DNA from: Acidobacteriota bacterium
GTDB lineage: Bacteria; Acidobacteriota; Blastocatellia; Pyrinomonadales; Pyrinomonadaceae
DNA: 56,081 nt
Direction: 5' to 3'
Assembly (NCBI GenBank): GCA_016703965.1
Contig: JADJBB010000010.1
Coordinates: 1-56,081, forward strand
The translations under genes were made by a program, and so were the position numbers. The notes below the pieces were generated by a model. That model searched no databases. It was not told the DNA's origin and saw only the letters and a list, made by a program, of their open reading frames with translations. This document shows, piece after piece, positions 1-6,756 of this stretch. Numbering within the stretch: the stretch's first letter is position 1; each line of letters opens with the position of its first letter.

Positions 1-377
1 TAGCCTCTTTCATTTTCGATAATTTCTGCGCCGCGTTCAATACATTCAATTACTGCGCTTCTAAGGTTTTGATCGTAAGCTGATGCGCACGGCCATGCGC
101 CGCTAATCTCGCACATAGCGTTAACGGTATCCTCAAAATATTCTTTCAAATCGGGAAATTCGCTATGATCCGCGTTGTTACATCCGCCGGCGGTTTCTTC
201 TAGTCCTGCAATGTATTCCGCTATTTCTTCTGGCGTTTCGGCATATCACCACCAGGCCGCCATTGCGCGCCAGGCGTCCAATTCTGCTAGAAGGTCCGCG
301 ATATTGTCGCGCGTCAATTTTTCTGGCGAGTATTGCGCAGTTTCTTCTAGTGATTTGTTTTCGGCATGAAGTAGCAT
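1..377 (-). CDS. conserved phage hypothetical protein, 3' end off the window, in-frame TGA
   Basis: The reading frame starts at ATG 377 after an AAAGGAT-type ribosome binding site and runs off the left edge. It is acidic and rich in Glu and Ala. A TGA at 246-248 follows two Trp codons and interrupts the frame, but the same frame continues with normal coding character (for example YAETPEEIAEYIAG) to position 1. The stop is probably a mutation or base error. It is the last gene of the leftward operon that begins near 2.4 kb. If the contig is circular, the frame would close about 17 codons into the right end of the window. Function is not recognised. Confidence 0.55.
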
Positions 378-391
378 GATTCTATCCTTTA

Positions 392-784
392 TTAGTAAAA
401 ATCAATTGTCGAATTGTCGTTTTCGTATATATAAGTATTGCCGAAAGTCCCTGCGGCCGCCTGTAGCTTATCGCCGACCTCGTTTAGCCCACGGTCGAAA
501 AAGCCGGCGCCGTGCCCGTTTCTTGATAGCCAAAAATCAATTCCGAAACTATCCCAGGAAAACGCGCGATTCTGGCGGGCTAATTCTTTTTCCAGTTCAG
601 AAAGCAAACCAAGGTCAGCACAATACACAAGAAAATCCGCACAAGCGGCCATTGCCTTAAATTCTGCCAAGTCTGAAAATTCTGCATCGGCGGCCGGCTG
701 ATCTGTTTCGCCAGTATCGGTAAACATGATGGCCGACAAGTATCCAGCAAAAACGGCGGAAATAATTTTAGTTTTATCGTTCAC
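392..784 (-). CDS. conserved phage hypothetical protein
   Basis: This 130-residue protein has a C-terminal region (WLSRNGHGAGFFDRGL) that I recognise from many uncharacterised early phage proteins. No catalytic motif, signal peptide or membrane segment is evident. Its ATG overlaps the stop codon of the upstream gene (ATGA, 781-784), so the two are probably translationally coupled. It belongs to the leftward operon of small early proteins. Function is unknown. Confidence 0.8.
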   Translation of the reverse strand: MNDKTKIISAVFAGYLSAIMFTDTGETDQPAADAEFSDLAEFKAMAACADFLVYCADLGLLSELEKELARQNRAFSWDSFGIDFWLSRNGHGAGFFDRGLNEVGDKLQAAAGTFGNTYIYENDNSTIDFY

Positions 785-1416
785 GCTTTTTCTCCATTAT
801 CCAAAAATTCGTATTCATTACAGGTTATTGCCTCGTCGACCGCTTCATTGGACATTGAATATTCATATTCTTTTTCAAGGTTAGAATAAATCCAATTGGC
901 AAAATCACGGAAGCATTCGACTAAATCAGCTTCAATTTTCGCGTTGACCTCGTTTCCGTTTCTGTCAGAAACGCCCGCGCGAATGGTACCGGAATGGTAA
1001 TAACGGCCGGATTTCGTAATATCCGCACGCAGTCCGTAAAAATTCCGGCGTTGAATTTCCTGTAGACTTTTGGCGATGTCTACTAGGGTTTTATCATTTC
1101 CGGTTTCGTAGGCGATTTTTTTAACGGCGTTTTTTGCGTAAGAATAAAACCCTTCAAAACAGGCGCCGTCGCCTTGATTTGAAAAGCCGGACCAATAAAC
1201 GGCCGGAGATTTTCCGCTAAATCCGTATGAATTATTCCAGGTCTTATGGCTAATTTCAATTCCAATAATGGCGCCCATAGAAACGGCATCATTTATAACG
1301 CATTCCGAAAAATAATTATCATCGGCGGCCGCCAGGCGGTACCATTCGCGGGCGTTTTCCTTTGCCTCGTCGGACAATTCCGAAAAAAGGTAGACTGTTT
1401 TTTCAATTGTGCGCAT
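781..1416 (-). CDS. conserved phage protein, 'antitoxin of toxin-antitoxin stability system'-like
   Basis: A 211-residue protein beginning MRTIEKTVYLFSELS, with the signature FSELSDEAKENAREWYR near the N-terminus and YWSGFSNQGDGACFEG in the middle. Homologues in many phages are often labelled 'antitoxin of toxin-antitoxin stability system', but I know of no experimental basis and no toxin gene is seen next to it. It lies in a leftward operon with tight spacing to 1422-1700 and a 4-bp overlap with 392-784. The family match is from memory and the biochemical role is unknown. Confidence 0.8.
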   Translation of the reverse strand: MRTIEKTVYLFSELSDEAKENAREWYRLAAADDNYFSECVINDAVSMGAIIGIEISHKTWNNSYGFSGKSPAVYWSGFSNQGDGACFEGFYSYAKNAVKKIAYETGNDKTLVDIAKSLQEIQRRNFYGLRADITKSGRYYHSGTIRAGVSDRNGNEVNAKIEADLVECFRDFANWIYSNLEKEYEYSMSNEAVDEAITCNEYEFLDNGEKA

Positions 1417-1421
1417 TTTAT

Positions 1422-1700
1422 TTAATCTCCATAATGCGGGAATAGTGCCCGCGCATTTCTTCGGCGCGCATCATCAATCCATTCAACGAAACAGCAAACA
1501 CAAGCGCCTGACAGGTTATCGCGTGAAAAATCGCCCGCTTCATATTCTTTTTTCCATCCGGCGCCGTCATGCCGCGCAAGTTTACAAATTGCGCCGCGTT
1601 CACTATTGGCATGGATAATATAGCGGAGTACCCATGAATAATTTGCTTCGCCGCCGTATGTATCCGTAACTTCGATAAAATAAAGGTTTTTGGTTTTCAT
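1422..1700 (-). CDS. hypothetical phage protein
   Basis: The likely start is ATG 1700 (MKTKNLYFIEV), giving 92 residues. An upstream in-frame extension to 1829 is possible but would overlap the next gene. The protein is soluble, with aromatic residues at the N-terminus and a Cys-rich stretch (CVCCFVEWIDDARRR) near the C-terminus. It sits in the leftward early operon. No known domain is recognised. Confidence 0.7.
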   Translation of the reverse strand: MKTKNLYFIEVTDTYGGEANYSWVLRYIIHANSERGAICKLARHDGAGWKKEYEAGDFSRDNLSGACVCCFVEWIDDARRRNARALFPHYGD

Positions 1701-1713
1701 GGTCTTATCATTT

Positions 1714-1902
1714 TTACATGGAAACAAGTTGTATATTCTTTCCGCCGGCCGCCTTAGCAATTGCCAGTAAAGCGGATTTAATAGCAGAATCGCCAACCCC
1801 GCCGATATACGCCCGCTGTTGATCGCCATTTACGCTTGATACTGGCAATAGTTCATGGCTTATATCCGCCGTTTTTCTGGGGTGGTTCCATCGATGCGAC
1901 AT
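1714..1902 (-). CDS. small hypothetical phage protein
   Basis: The start chosen is ATG 1902 (MSHRWNHPRK), giving 62 residues. A longer in-frame extension reaches 2031, but the other frame upstream looks like a separate gene (1907-2056). The C-terminal half is rich in Gly and Ala (AYIGGVGDSAIKSALLAIAK) with no recognised fold. It is 12 bp from the next gene of the same leftward operon. Confidence 0.55.
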   Translation of the reverse strand: MSHRWNHPRKTADISHELLPVSSVNGDQQRAYIGGVGDSAIKSALLAIAKAAGGKNIQLVSM

Positions 1903-1906
1903 GTCG

Positions 1907-2056
1907 TTAACCTTGTCGAACAATTCCAACACCGGCCGAACTATTAGCTGAACCAATTGCGGCCGATTCTTTATCATATTCAGGCACGGTCCGTTCGGTA
2001 ATTGCGGCCGGTCGATAAATATCGGCGCCATTTATCCAAATGCTTACGGTTTTCGT
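1907..2056 (-). CDS. possible small protein with unclear start
   Basis: The frame encoding TKTVSIWINGADIYRP and ending GVGIVRQG-stop at 1907-1909 has strong coding character and stops just before the start of 1714-1902. There is no ATG, GTG or TTG at the expected place. The codon at 2054-2056 is ACG followed by Lys-Thr-Val, so an original ATG may have changed by one base, or the start may be elsewhere. About 49 residues. It is not recognised. Confidence 0.4.
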   Translation of the reverse strand, partial: TKTVSIWINGADIYRPAAITERTVPEYDKESAAIGSANSSAGVGIVRQG

Positions 2057-2097
2057 TAGACGCCGCTTATTCTGACGGCGATGGTTTAAACCCGAAT

Positions 2098-2215
2098 CTA
2101 CAATTTGGCGAGATTTCCGAGACGATCCGTGCCAATTTCAACATATTGACTAACAGTCTTCTGGAGACATATAGCGGCCGCGGTTTTCGCCTGTCTCGAA
2201 AATTTGATGATTCAT
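2098..2215 (-). CDS. small hypothetical protein with one frameshift
   Basis: ATG 2215 follows a good GAGGAAAG ribosome binding site and encodes MNHQIFETGENRGRYMSPED. The frame then hits a stop, but the next frame continues as VSQYVEIGTDRLGNLAKL and ends at TAG 2098-2100. The span is 118 bp, one base more than a whole number of codons. That fits a single-base insertion near 2150. The intact product would be about 38 residues. Function is unknown. Confidence 0.5.
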
Positions 2216-2233
2216 TTTGCTTTCCTCTTTCAG

Positions 2234-2395
2234 TTACTTTGAAACTGCCGCCAATTGACGCGCCAAACGATACAGGCCGGAAACGCCGTGTTTTTTGGCG
2301 TATTGACTCGCGGCATAGCGGCCGGCCGTGTTAACCATAGCGGCCGCGCGGATTGCGTAAAAAGCTTGTGGCGTTGAAGTTTCGTAAACGGACAT
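2234..2395 (-). CDS. small hypothetical protein, first gene of leftward operon
   Basis: The start at ATG 2395 (MSVYETSTPQ) is preceded by TTGGAG at a good distance, giving 53 residues. It is basic and Ala/Tyr-rich (AGRYAASQYAKKHGV). It is the first gene after the promoter at 2505-2532 and the palindromic operator at 2415-2430, so it probably leads the leftward early transcript. No domain is recognised. Confidence 0.6.
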   Translation of the reverse strand: MSVYETSTPQAFYAIRAAAMVNTAGRYAASQYAKKHGVSGLYRLARQLAAVSK

Positions 2396-2414
2396 GGTGT
2401 AATTCTCCAAAATT

Positions 2415-2430
2415 TTTAGCATTTGCTAAA
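2415..2430 (-). promoter_or_regulatory. palindromic operator TTTAGC-ATTT-GCTAAA
   Basis: A perfect 6+6 bp inverted repeat with a 4-base spacer, 20 bases upstream of the first gene of the leftward operon. The same 16-mer pattern overlaps the -10 box of other early promoters (20235-20250, 14060-14075). It is probably the binding site of a small phage repressor. Confidence 0.6.
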
Positions 2431-2504
2431 TGCTTCTACCTAAAAACGCCGTTTTCTTGTGCCGGCGCGGTTTCGGGCGTTTTTGCTTCTGCCCATGAAT
2501 ACAG

Positions 2505-2532
2505 ATTATACGTCTAATTTACGCAGTGTCAA
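2505..2532 (-). promoter_or_regulatory. strong sigma70-type promoter, leftward
   Basis: On the minus strand TTGACA (2527-2532), a 16-base spacer and TATAAT (2505-2510) form a consensus promoter. It faces the operon of 2395-1 and leaves a leader of roughly 100 bases. Confidence 0.75.
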
Positions 2533-2688
2533 CAATTTTTTAGCACATTGCAAAAAAATAGTTGGGAACGCCTGAGACGTAGGCGTTTACAGACTTTGCG
2601 AGCGGGTGAAAACGCCCAAAAAACGCCAGGTTATCCGCGGCGGTTTATCCATCTATACGCCGGCGACCGCTTGTTTGATCATGTGCTG

Positions 2689-3358
2689 CAGGTTGAACGC
2701 ATGGCAGGTCCGGCGCCAAGCTGACAGGTTGAACGCATGGGCCGGCGCCAGGGACAGGTTGAACGCATGGCAGGTCCGGCGCCAGGCTGACAGGTTGAAC
2801 GCATTACAGGTCCGGCGCCAAGCTTCGGCCGCGCCAGGCTGACAGGTTGAACGCATGGCAGGTCCGGCGCCAGGCTGACAGGTTGAACGCATGGCAGGTC
2901 CGGCGCCAGGCTGACAGGTTGAACGCATTACAGGTCCGGCGCCAAGCTGACAGGTTGAACGCATGGCAGGTCCGGCGCCAGGCTGACAGGTTGAACGCAT
3001 TACAGGTCCGGCGCCAAGCTGACAGGTTGAACGCATGGCAGGTCCGGCGCCAGGCTGACAGGTTGAACGCATGGCAGGTCCGGCGCAGGCGACCGCATGG
3101 CAGGTCCGGCGCCAAGGCTGACAGGTTGAACGCATGGCAGGTCCGGCGCCAGGCTGACAGGTTGAACGCATGGCAGGCCCGGGGCGGCAGGTTGAACGGC
3201 AGGTCCGGCGCCAGGCTGACAGGTTGAACGCATGCAGGTCCGGCGCCAAGCTGACAGGTTGAACGCATGGCAGGTCCGGCGCCAGGCTGACAGGTTGAAC
3301 GCATGGCAGGTCCGGCGCCAGGCTGACAGGTTGAACGCATGGCAGGTCCGGCGCCAGG
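2689..3358. repeat. tandem array of a 36-bp repeat, about 19 copies
   Basis: The unit begins GGTTGAACGCATGGCAGG and continues TCCGGCGCCAGGCTGACA. Copies start at 2691, 2727, 2757, 2793, 2845, 2881, 2917, 2953, 2989, 3025, 3061, 3124, 3160, 3190, 3222, 3257, 3293 and 3329, with one degenerate copy near 3097. Two subtypes mix: GCATGG...CCAGG and GCATTA...CCAAG. Each unit contains the palindrome GGCGCC. There are no spacers, so it is not a CRISPR array. All long frames across it are repeat artefacts (DRLNAWQVRRQA and its reverse). It may be a replication, packaging or recombination site. Confidence 0.9.
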
Positions 3359-3722
3359 AAAACGAGGCTAAACCTTTGTTTTTATTGGCTTTCAACCTAA
3401 CGGCGCCAGGTTAGAAAATGCTAGCGACATGGCCGAACCTGGTCGAAACCGTTTTTGGCCGATCGACCATCGAAAATCCAGGTAAAAAAGTGGCCCGCAA
3501 ATCGCAATCCGTTTTTGGAAAAAGTGCTTCCATCTTGAATTTTGTCAGCAATTTTGCTTCTGGCAGTCGGACACTCAGCGGGTCGGCGGCCCGCCCCGAC
3601 CAGGCTAAGACCTGTTGAGACTGCTTTGGCTAACCCCCTAGCCGCATCTACCTGGCGGCCGATTGGGTAGCAGCACGCGAGCCGCAACCCATTACCCGGG
3701 CGGGTATTCCCGCTTTGGTGGA
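3359..3722. other. non-coding stretch with short hairpins
   Basis: No convincing gene was found. The stretch contains hairpin-forming sequences such as CCTAACGGCGCCAGGTTAG near 3398, which reuses the GGCGCC core of the repeat array, and a GGTCGG...CCGACC stem near 3579-3602. Confidence 0.4.
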
Positions 3723-3871
3723 TTACTCCTTTGGCACTTGCCCTTCGGCAAGGGCGCAAGACGAGGCCCGCAGGGCTTCGATCGTCCTGGATAGGTTGTG
3801 GCAAACCTCTACATTGCGCCGTGCACTGTTCGCCGGCCTTCACGTTGCAAAGGAGGTATGGAGTCGCGCAT
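3723..3871 (-). CDS. possible small hypothetical protein with frameshift
   Basis: ATG 3871 encodes MRDSIPPLQREGRRTVHGA. A second frame continues as NVEVCHNLSRTIEALRAS and ends EGQVPKE-stop at 3723-3725. The 149-bp span is one base short of a codon multiple, so a deletion near 3810 would join the two. The second half looks helical. Gene reality is inferred from composition only. Confidence 0.4.
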
Positions 3872-3904
3872 TTCCGTATGGCCGGCGTCCGTTTTGGCAA
3901 CAAT

Positions 3905-4101
3905 CTATGCCAACTTGTGACTTACGCGATGAAGATTTTCATTCAATTCTGCGATTGTCCGTTGTAGCCCCGCAATCGTAGCGTCCTTCTCGGCGGCCTC
4001 CATATCAGTATGTCGCTTTGCGGCATTCCATACCTCCGCGGCTTCGAAAAAGGCAAGGTACTGTTACCCGCCCACCAATGTTTCAATGCGCTATCGGACA
4101 T
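3905..4101 (-). CDS. small coiled-coil hypothetical protein with homopolymer frameshift
   Basis: ATG 4101 encodes MSDSALKHWWAGNSTLPF. Adding one T to the five-T run near 4047 gives a continuous reading with FEAAEVWNAAKRH and a heptad-like segment (MEAAEKDATIAGLQRTIAEL), ending at TAG 3905-3907. The product would be about 65 residues. The N-terminus plus a coiled-coil tail is common in small phage early proteins. Function is unknown. Confidence 0.5.
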
Positions 4102-4373
4102 TTCAAGTTTACCCTTTCGTCAGCTACTTGGCGGTTTCGTTGGCTAAAATCAAAAACAAATGCTAAATATCTTGGGCAACAAGCTACTTGCGCGTTTTTA
4201 GTATTGCAATCGGCTATTACTTTGGGCATATTGCGATCCGTCAACGAGAAACGCTCCGTCGAAAATTTGCACCCCCGGTCGAAAAAGTCTCCTCCCGGTT
4301 AAATGCATGGTCAATCCGCAATCACCGCAAAATCACCCCCGCGGTCTTGTTTCCGAGACAGCGTTTGGCAAAA

Positions 4374-4619
4374 TCACTCCCGGCATTCCGGTGAGAGGTC
4401 GGTGCGGAACAACTCAGGCAACGAGCGATTCGCCTTGCGCAAAACCGCAACTGCGGCCTCGATACGCATTGCCAGGCCAGCGCGGACAACCGCCTCGCCG
4501 TTCTTGCGATACCCTCCGGCAACTTGGTGAAGCGTGCCGAGCGTCGTACCTGACAACTCCGCAAGCATTGCCTTTTCCTCGCTCGTCGCAGCGTTCAGAA
4601 ATACTCTTAATTGGTTCAT
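4374..4619 (-). CDS. small helix-turn-helix regulator (YdaS/Cro-like), candidate repressor
   Basis: An 81-residue protein with a predicted helix-turn-helix: LNAATSEEKAMLAEL, then SGTTLGTLHQVAGG and a basic segment. It resembles the protein at 50199-50474 in its first 35 residues (FRKAATQAEREQLADALGTSISYL), so the two are likely paralogues. It is divergently transcribed from the gene at 4755, with overlapping promoters and a palindromic operator in the 135-bp gap. That is the usual layout of a phage repressor/Cro switch. Family assignment comes from pattern, not from a search. Confidence 0.65.
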   Translation of the reverse strand: MNQLRVFLNAATSEEKAMLAELSGTTLGTLHQVAGGYRKNGEAVVRAGLAMRIEAAVAVLRKANRSLPELFRTDLSPECRE

Positions 4620-4651
4620 TGGGTAGCCTTATGCCACATTGCAATTTGCCA

Positions 4652-4680
4652 AATTTAACACTTGCTAAACACTAAATCAA
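4652..4680 (-). promoter_or_regulatory. leftward promoter of the 4374-4619 regulator
   Basis: On the minus strand TTGATT (4675-4680), a 17-base spacer and TAAATT (4652-4657). The -10 box overlaps the operator-like sequence TTTAACACTTGCTAAA (4654-4669), so binding there would block this promoter. Confidence 0.5.
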
Positions 4681-4690
4681 CTGATATAAC
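4662..4690 (+). promoter_or_regulatory. rightward early promoter of the 4755 gene
   Basis: TTGCTA (4662-4667), a 17-base spacer and TATAAC (4685-4690). It overlaps both the divergent leftward promoter and the operator TTTAACACTTGCTAAA (4654-4669), one mismatch from the 16-bp consensus. It is followed at 4694-4708 by ACTCAGTATCAAATT, which resembles the conserved segment after the late -10 boxes. Confidence 0.55.
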
Positions 4691-4754
4691 GATAACTCAG
4701 TATCAAATTAGTGCTGAAAAAAAAAGCTAGGCTCAAAGCCAAAGGAGAAGTACC

Positions 4755-5134
4755 ATGAACGCGACGAAACATTTGAAGGCGGTCTACGATATACGCAGAG
4801 ACAACCTGCGGGCGTATCTGAGGGACAACGGCGGCGCTACCTCCGTGTCGAAGCAGTTAGGGCACACGAACGCAAGTACGCTTTCGCAAATAACCGGCGC
4901 GAACGCAACCGTTTCATTGGCGAAAGCCCCAGGAGTACGATCAAAATTATCCCCCCCCGCTCGGTTAGGTTGGTTGTCGCAGATTCCTACGGAAACGCAG
5001 TTGCGCACGAAGCACCGCATAAGCTAGACCAAAAAGACCCGCCGGTAGACCTGCGCAAAGCAACCCTGCTTGATTCCGATCGGTTGTCCTTCTGCTTAAC
5101 TACTACCCTGGCCGCCACCAACAACGAAAGGTAA
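4755..5134 (+). CDS. Cro/YdaS-like DNA-binding protein with frameshift
   Basis: The gene starts at ATG 4755 after AAAGGAGAAG. Residues 14-52 (RRDNLRAYLRDNGGATSVSKQLG...LSQITGANA) fit a small helix-turn-helix protein common in betaproteobacterial phages. As read, the frame continues to 5027. The family pattern NRFIGE appears instead in another frame from 4907, which continues with coding character to TAA 5132-5134. A one-base loss near 4905, perhaps with an error in the eight-C run near 4952, explains this. It is probably the Cro- or CII-like partner of the divergent regulator. Confidence 0.55.
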
Positions 5135-5139
5135 GGAAA

Positions 5140-5451
5140 ATGCTTGCAATGAACCCCTTTTTAATGGAGCGCATGGACTCGCCGCACCTTTTGGCCGCGC
5201 TGGAAACAGAAGGGCACCTAACCCCCGCCGAAAAGGAACTTGCAAAACGCCTCGGTGATTTGGTAGGCGAAGAAACCGCCGAAGAAATCGAATCGCGGTT
5301 GGAAAAAACCTACGCAAGGGTTATTGAACAAAGCGAATTTCGGGCGCAATTGATCCAAGAAGTTATCGCGCTATGCGACCGGCCGGGGAGTAAAAAAGAT
5401 TTAATTTCGGCAATCAAAAGCGCCCTTGAAAACTCTTATGTCGAACTGTAA
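5140..5451 (+). CDS. hypothetical acidic phage protein
   Basis: A 103-residue protein (MLAMNPFLMERMDSPHL) preceded by GGTAAGGAAA. It is rich in Glu and Leu and mostly helical, with no membrane segment. The segment LTPAEKELAKRLGDLVGE appears in many uncharacterised early phage proteins. It is 12 bp upstream of 5463 in the rightward early operon. Function is unknown. Confidence 0.75.
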   Translation: MLAMNPFLMERMDSPHLLAALETEGHLTPAEKELAKRLGDLVGEETAEEIESRLEKTYARVIEQSEFRAQLIQEVIALCDRPGSKKDLISAIKSALENSYVEL

Positions 5452-5462
5452 AGGAAGGCACC

Positions 5463-5741
5463 ATGCGTAAAAAATTGATTCGAGCCGCGCGCTACCTCGT
5501 CGCTACCCTGCGAATGCGCGCTCTTGAGGCCGAGTTGGCCGAGCAAACGAAGACGGGCCAGTTCGTGACCGACCCGGCAACCCTTTCGGCCATGCACTAC
5601 CGCCGCGAGGCGATTAGCCAAGACCTCGCCCGCGCCCGTGCCGAATGGCAAACCTTCTACCCGCCCGGGGTGCGTTTCACGTGGGGGCAGGCGGCAAGCT
5701 GGGCGCTTGCTCGGTCGATTCCGTCGCGAAGGGCGAAATAA
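5463..5741 (+). CDS. hypothetical basic phage protein
   Basis: A 92-residue basic helical protein (MRKKLIRAARYLVATLRM) with ribosome binding site AAAGGAAGG. Its 3' end overlaps the 3' ends of the Rz and Rz1 genes on the opposite strand by about 80 bp, so the last 25 codons could instead reflect spanin sequence. Function is not recognised. Confidence 0.6.
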   Translation: MRKKLIRAARYLVATLRMRALEAELAEQTKTGQFVTDPATLSAMHYRREAISQDLARARAEWQTFYPPGVRFTWGQAASWALARSIPSRRAK

Positions 5742-6148
5742 GCGCGTCGAGCAGTTGAATCAAGTTCGGCCCCGGTTCCAGTATCCACGCGGACACCGCT
5801 TGCGGCTTGGGGGCCGAGGCGGGATTCGGGGCAGGTTGCAGCGATGCGCAACCCGCTAGAGCTATTAGCAAGCCGATCACGAAGGCGATTCGTTTCATTT
5901 TGGGCGTTCCTTAGTTCGTTGGTGTGTTTGTCGTTCGCGACCGAAAGTTTCCCGGCCAGCAAATCGCGGTCGGCGGTCATGTCGGCGAGGGCCTTTGCGG
6001 CGTCTTGGCTGGCCTTTAGCTTCTCGGCGGTGTATTGCCCCGTCAAACGCCAATCGGCGACCTTGTACCCCCCGCCAAATGCGGCCACGCCCACGATTAG
6101 CGCGACGATTGCCGCCGTTTTCAGATCAGGAACGAAAGGCAGGTTCAA
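5657..6148 (-). CDS. Rz: Rz-like i-spanin
   Basis: A 163-residue protein with one N-terminal membrane segment (about residues 11-29, TAAIVALIVGVAAFGGGY), then a long periplasmic alpha-helical region (AEKLKASQDAAKALADMTADRDLL). This is the architecture of inner-membrane spanins. A lipoprotein gene, Rz1, is nested in another frame, which makes the assignment strong. Spanins fuse the inner and outer membranes at the last step of lysis of Gram-negative hosts. The start is TTG 6148; an ATG at 6155 in another frame suggests a one-base indel near the start. Unusually, it lies about 20 kb from the endolysin. Confidence 0.8.
   Translation of the reverse strand: MNLPFVPDLKTAAIVALIVGVAAFGGGYKVADWRLTGQYTAEKLKASQDAAKALADMTADRDLLAGKLSVANDKHTNELRNAQNETNRLRDRLANSSSGLRIAATCPESRLGPQAASGVRVDTGTGAELDSTARRAYFALRDGIDRASAQLAACPHVKRTPGG
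5677..5898 (-). CDS. Rz1: Rz1-like o-spanin lipoprotein, nested in Rz
   Basis: A 73-residue protein with a lipoprotein signal peptide (MKRIAFVIGLLIALAGC); LAGC is the lipobox and Cys17 the acylated residue. The mature part is Pro-rich (PAPNPASAPKP, SLPPAP), as in outer-membrane spanins. It is fully embedded in the Rz gene in a different frame, like lambda Rz/Rz1. Its partner is the i-spanin at 5657-6148. Confidence 0.85.
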   Translation of the reverse strand: MKRIAFVIGLLIALAGCASLQPAPNPASAPKPQAVSAWILEPGPNLIQLLDALISPFATESTEQAPSLPPAPT

Positions 6149-6270
6149 AGGCCATTATCGAACGCCTTGTCAGGCTGGCAACGTAAATTTTTCCAACGCC
6201 GAAAGGCCCACAGCACAAGGGTTATCGGCGTTTTTCTTCGTCAGAATCTTTATACTTTGCTAAAAATAGT

Positions 6271-6299
6271 TTGCAATTTTGGAAAGCACTTGCTAAAGT
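6271..6299 (+). promoter_or_regulatory. rightward early promoter
   Basis: TTGCAA (6271-6276), a 17-base spacer and TAAAGT (6294-6299), followed by the gene at 6348. The sequence before the -10 box, AAAGCACTTGCTAAA, carries the right half of the palindromic operator in the same register as at 14060 and 20235. Confidence 0.6.
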
Positions 6300-6347
6300 T
6301 CGCTTGCTGCATATTTTTTAACAACTGTTACAACATGGAGAAACCAA

Positions 6348-6755
6348 ATGAGCCTTGAACTCGCTTTGCAAGAAAACACCGCCGCTGTTCTTCAACTGGT
6401 CGCCGCGTTGAAATCCGCCGGTAGTCCGAAGGCCGAGAAGGTGGCTTTGGGAAAGTCGAAAGAAGCCCCCGCGCAAACTGCTGCTACGGAACCTGCCGAT
6501 ACCCCCACTACTGCGGAACAAGTCGCTGCGCCGGAAGTGAAGGCATCGACCTCCGGCGAGCAATCCCCCTCCCCGGCTAAAAAGAGCCGATGACGGCGGA
6601 ACAGCGTGCGCCGATTCTGACCGCTGCGGTCGCCAAGGCTGGGGCGTGATGCCGTGGTCGCGCTCCTGAAATCCTACGGTGCGGCCCGCGCAAGTGAAAT
6701 CGCCCCCGAACGCCTGGCAGCTTTCGACGTTGAACTCAGCCGCATGGTTGCCTGA
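6348..6755 (+). CDS. conserved early phage protein with two compensating frameshifts
   Basis: The first frame from ATG 6348 gives MSLELALQENTAAVLQLVAALK and a Pro/Ala/Glu-rich linker ending at 6593. The continuation TAEQRAPILTAAVAKAG is in a second frame, and RDAVVALLKSYGAARASEI up to TGA 6753-6755 in a third. The total of 408 bp is an exact codon multiple, so two opposite single-base errors near 6590 and 6645 restore one 135-residue protein. Homologues upstream of DUF2800 genes have this layout: N-terminal helix, low-complexity linker and C-terminal helical domain. Function is unknown. Confidence 0.65.
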
Positions 6756-6756
6756 C

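Noticed and set aside
246..248. TGA read as selenocysteine or tryptophan
   Set aside because: TGA is used as a normal stop in many genes here and there is no selenocysteine element; mutation or error is simpler.
2689..3358. CRISPR array
   Set aside because: The units are contiguous 36-bp repeats with no unique spacers and no cas genes nearby.
2653..3414. Long repetitive open frames on both strands across the repeat array
   Set aside because: They only translate the repeat unit (DRLNAWQVRRQA and its reverse), several frames are open at once, and no start site is convincing.
3600..3900. Structural RNA gene
   Set aside because: Hairpins such as GCCCTTCGGCAAGGGC caught the eye, but the stretch is better explained by a small frameshifted coding frame and has no tRNA or rRNA features.
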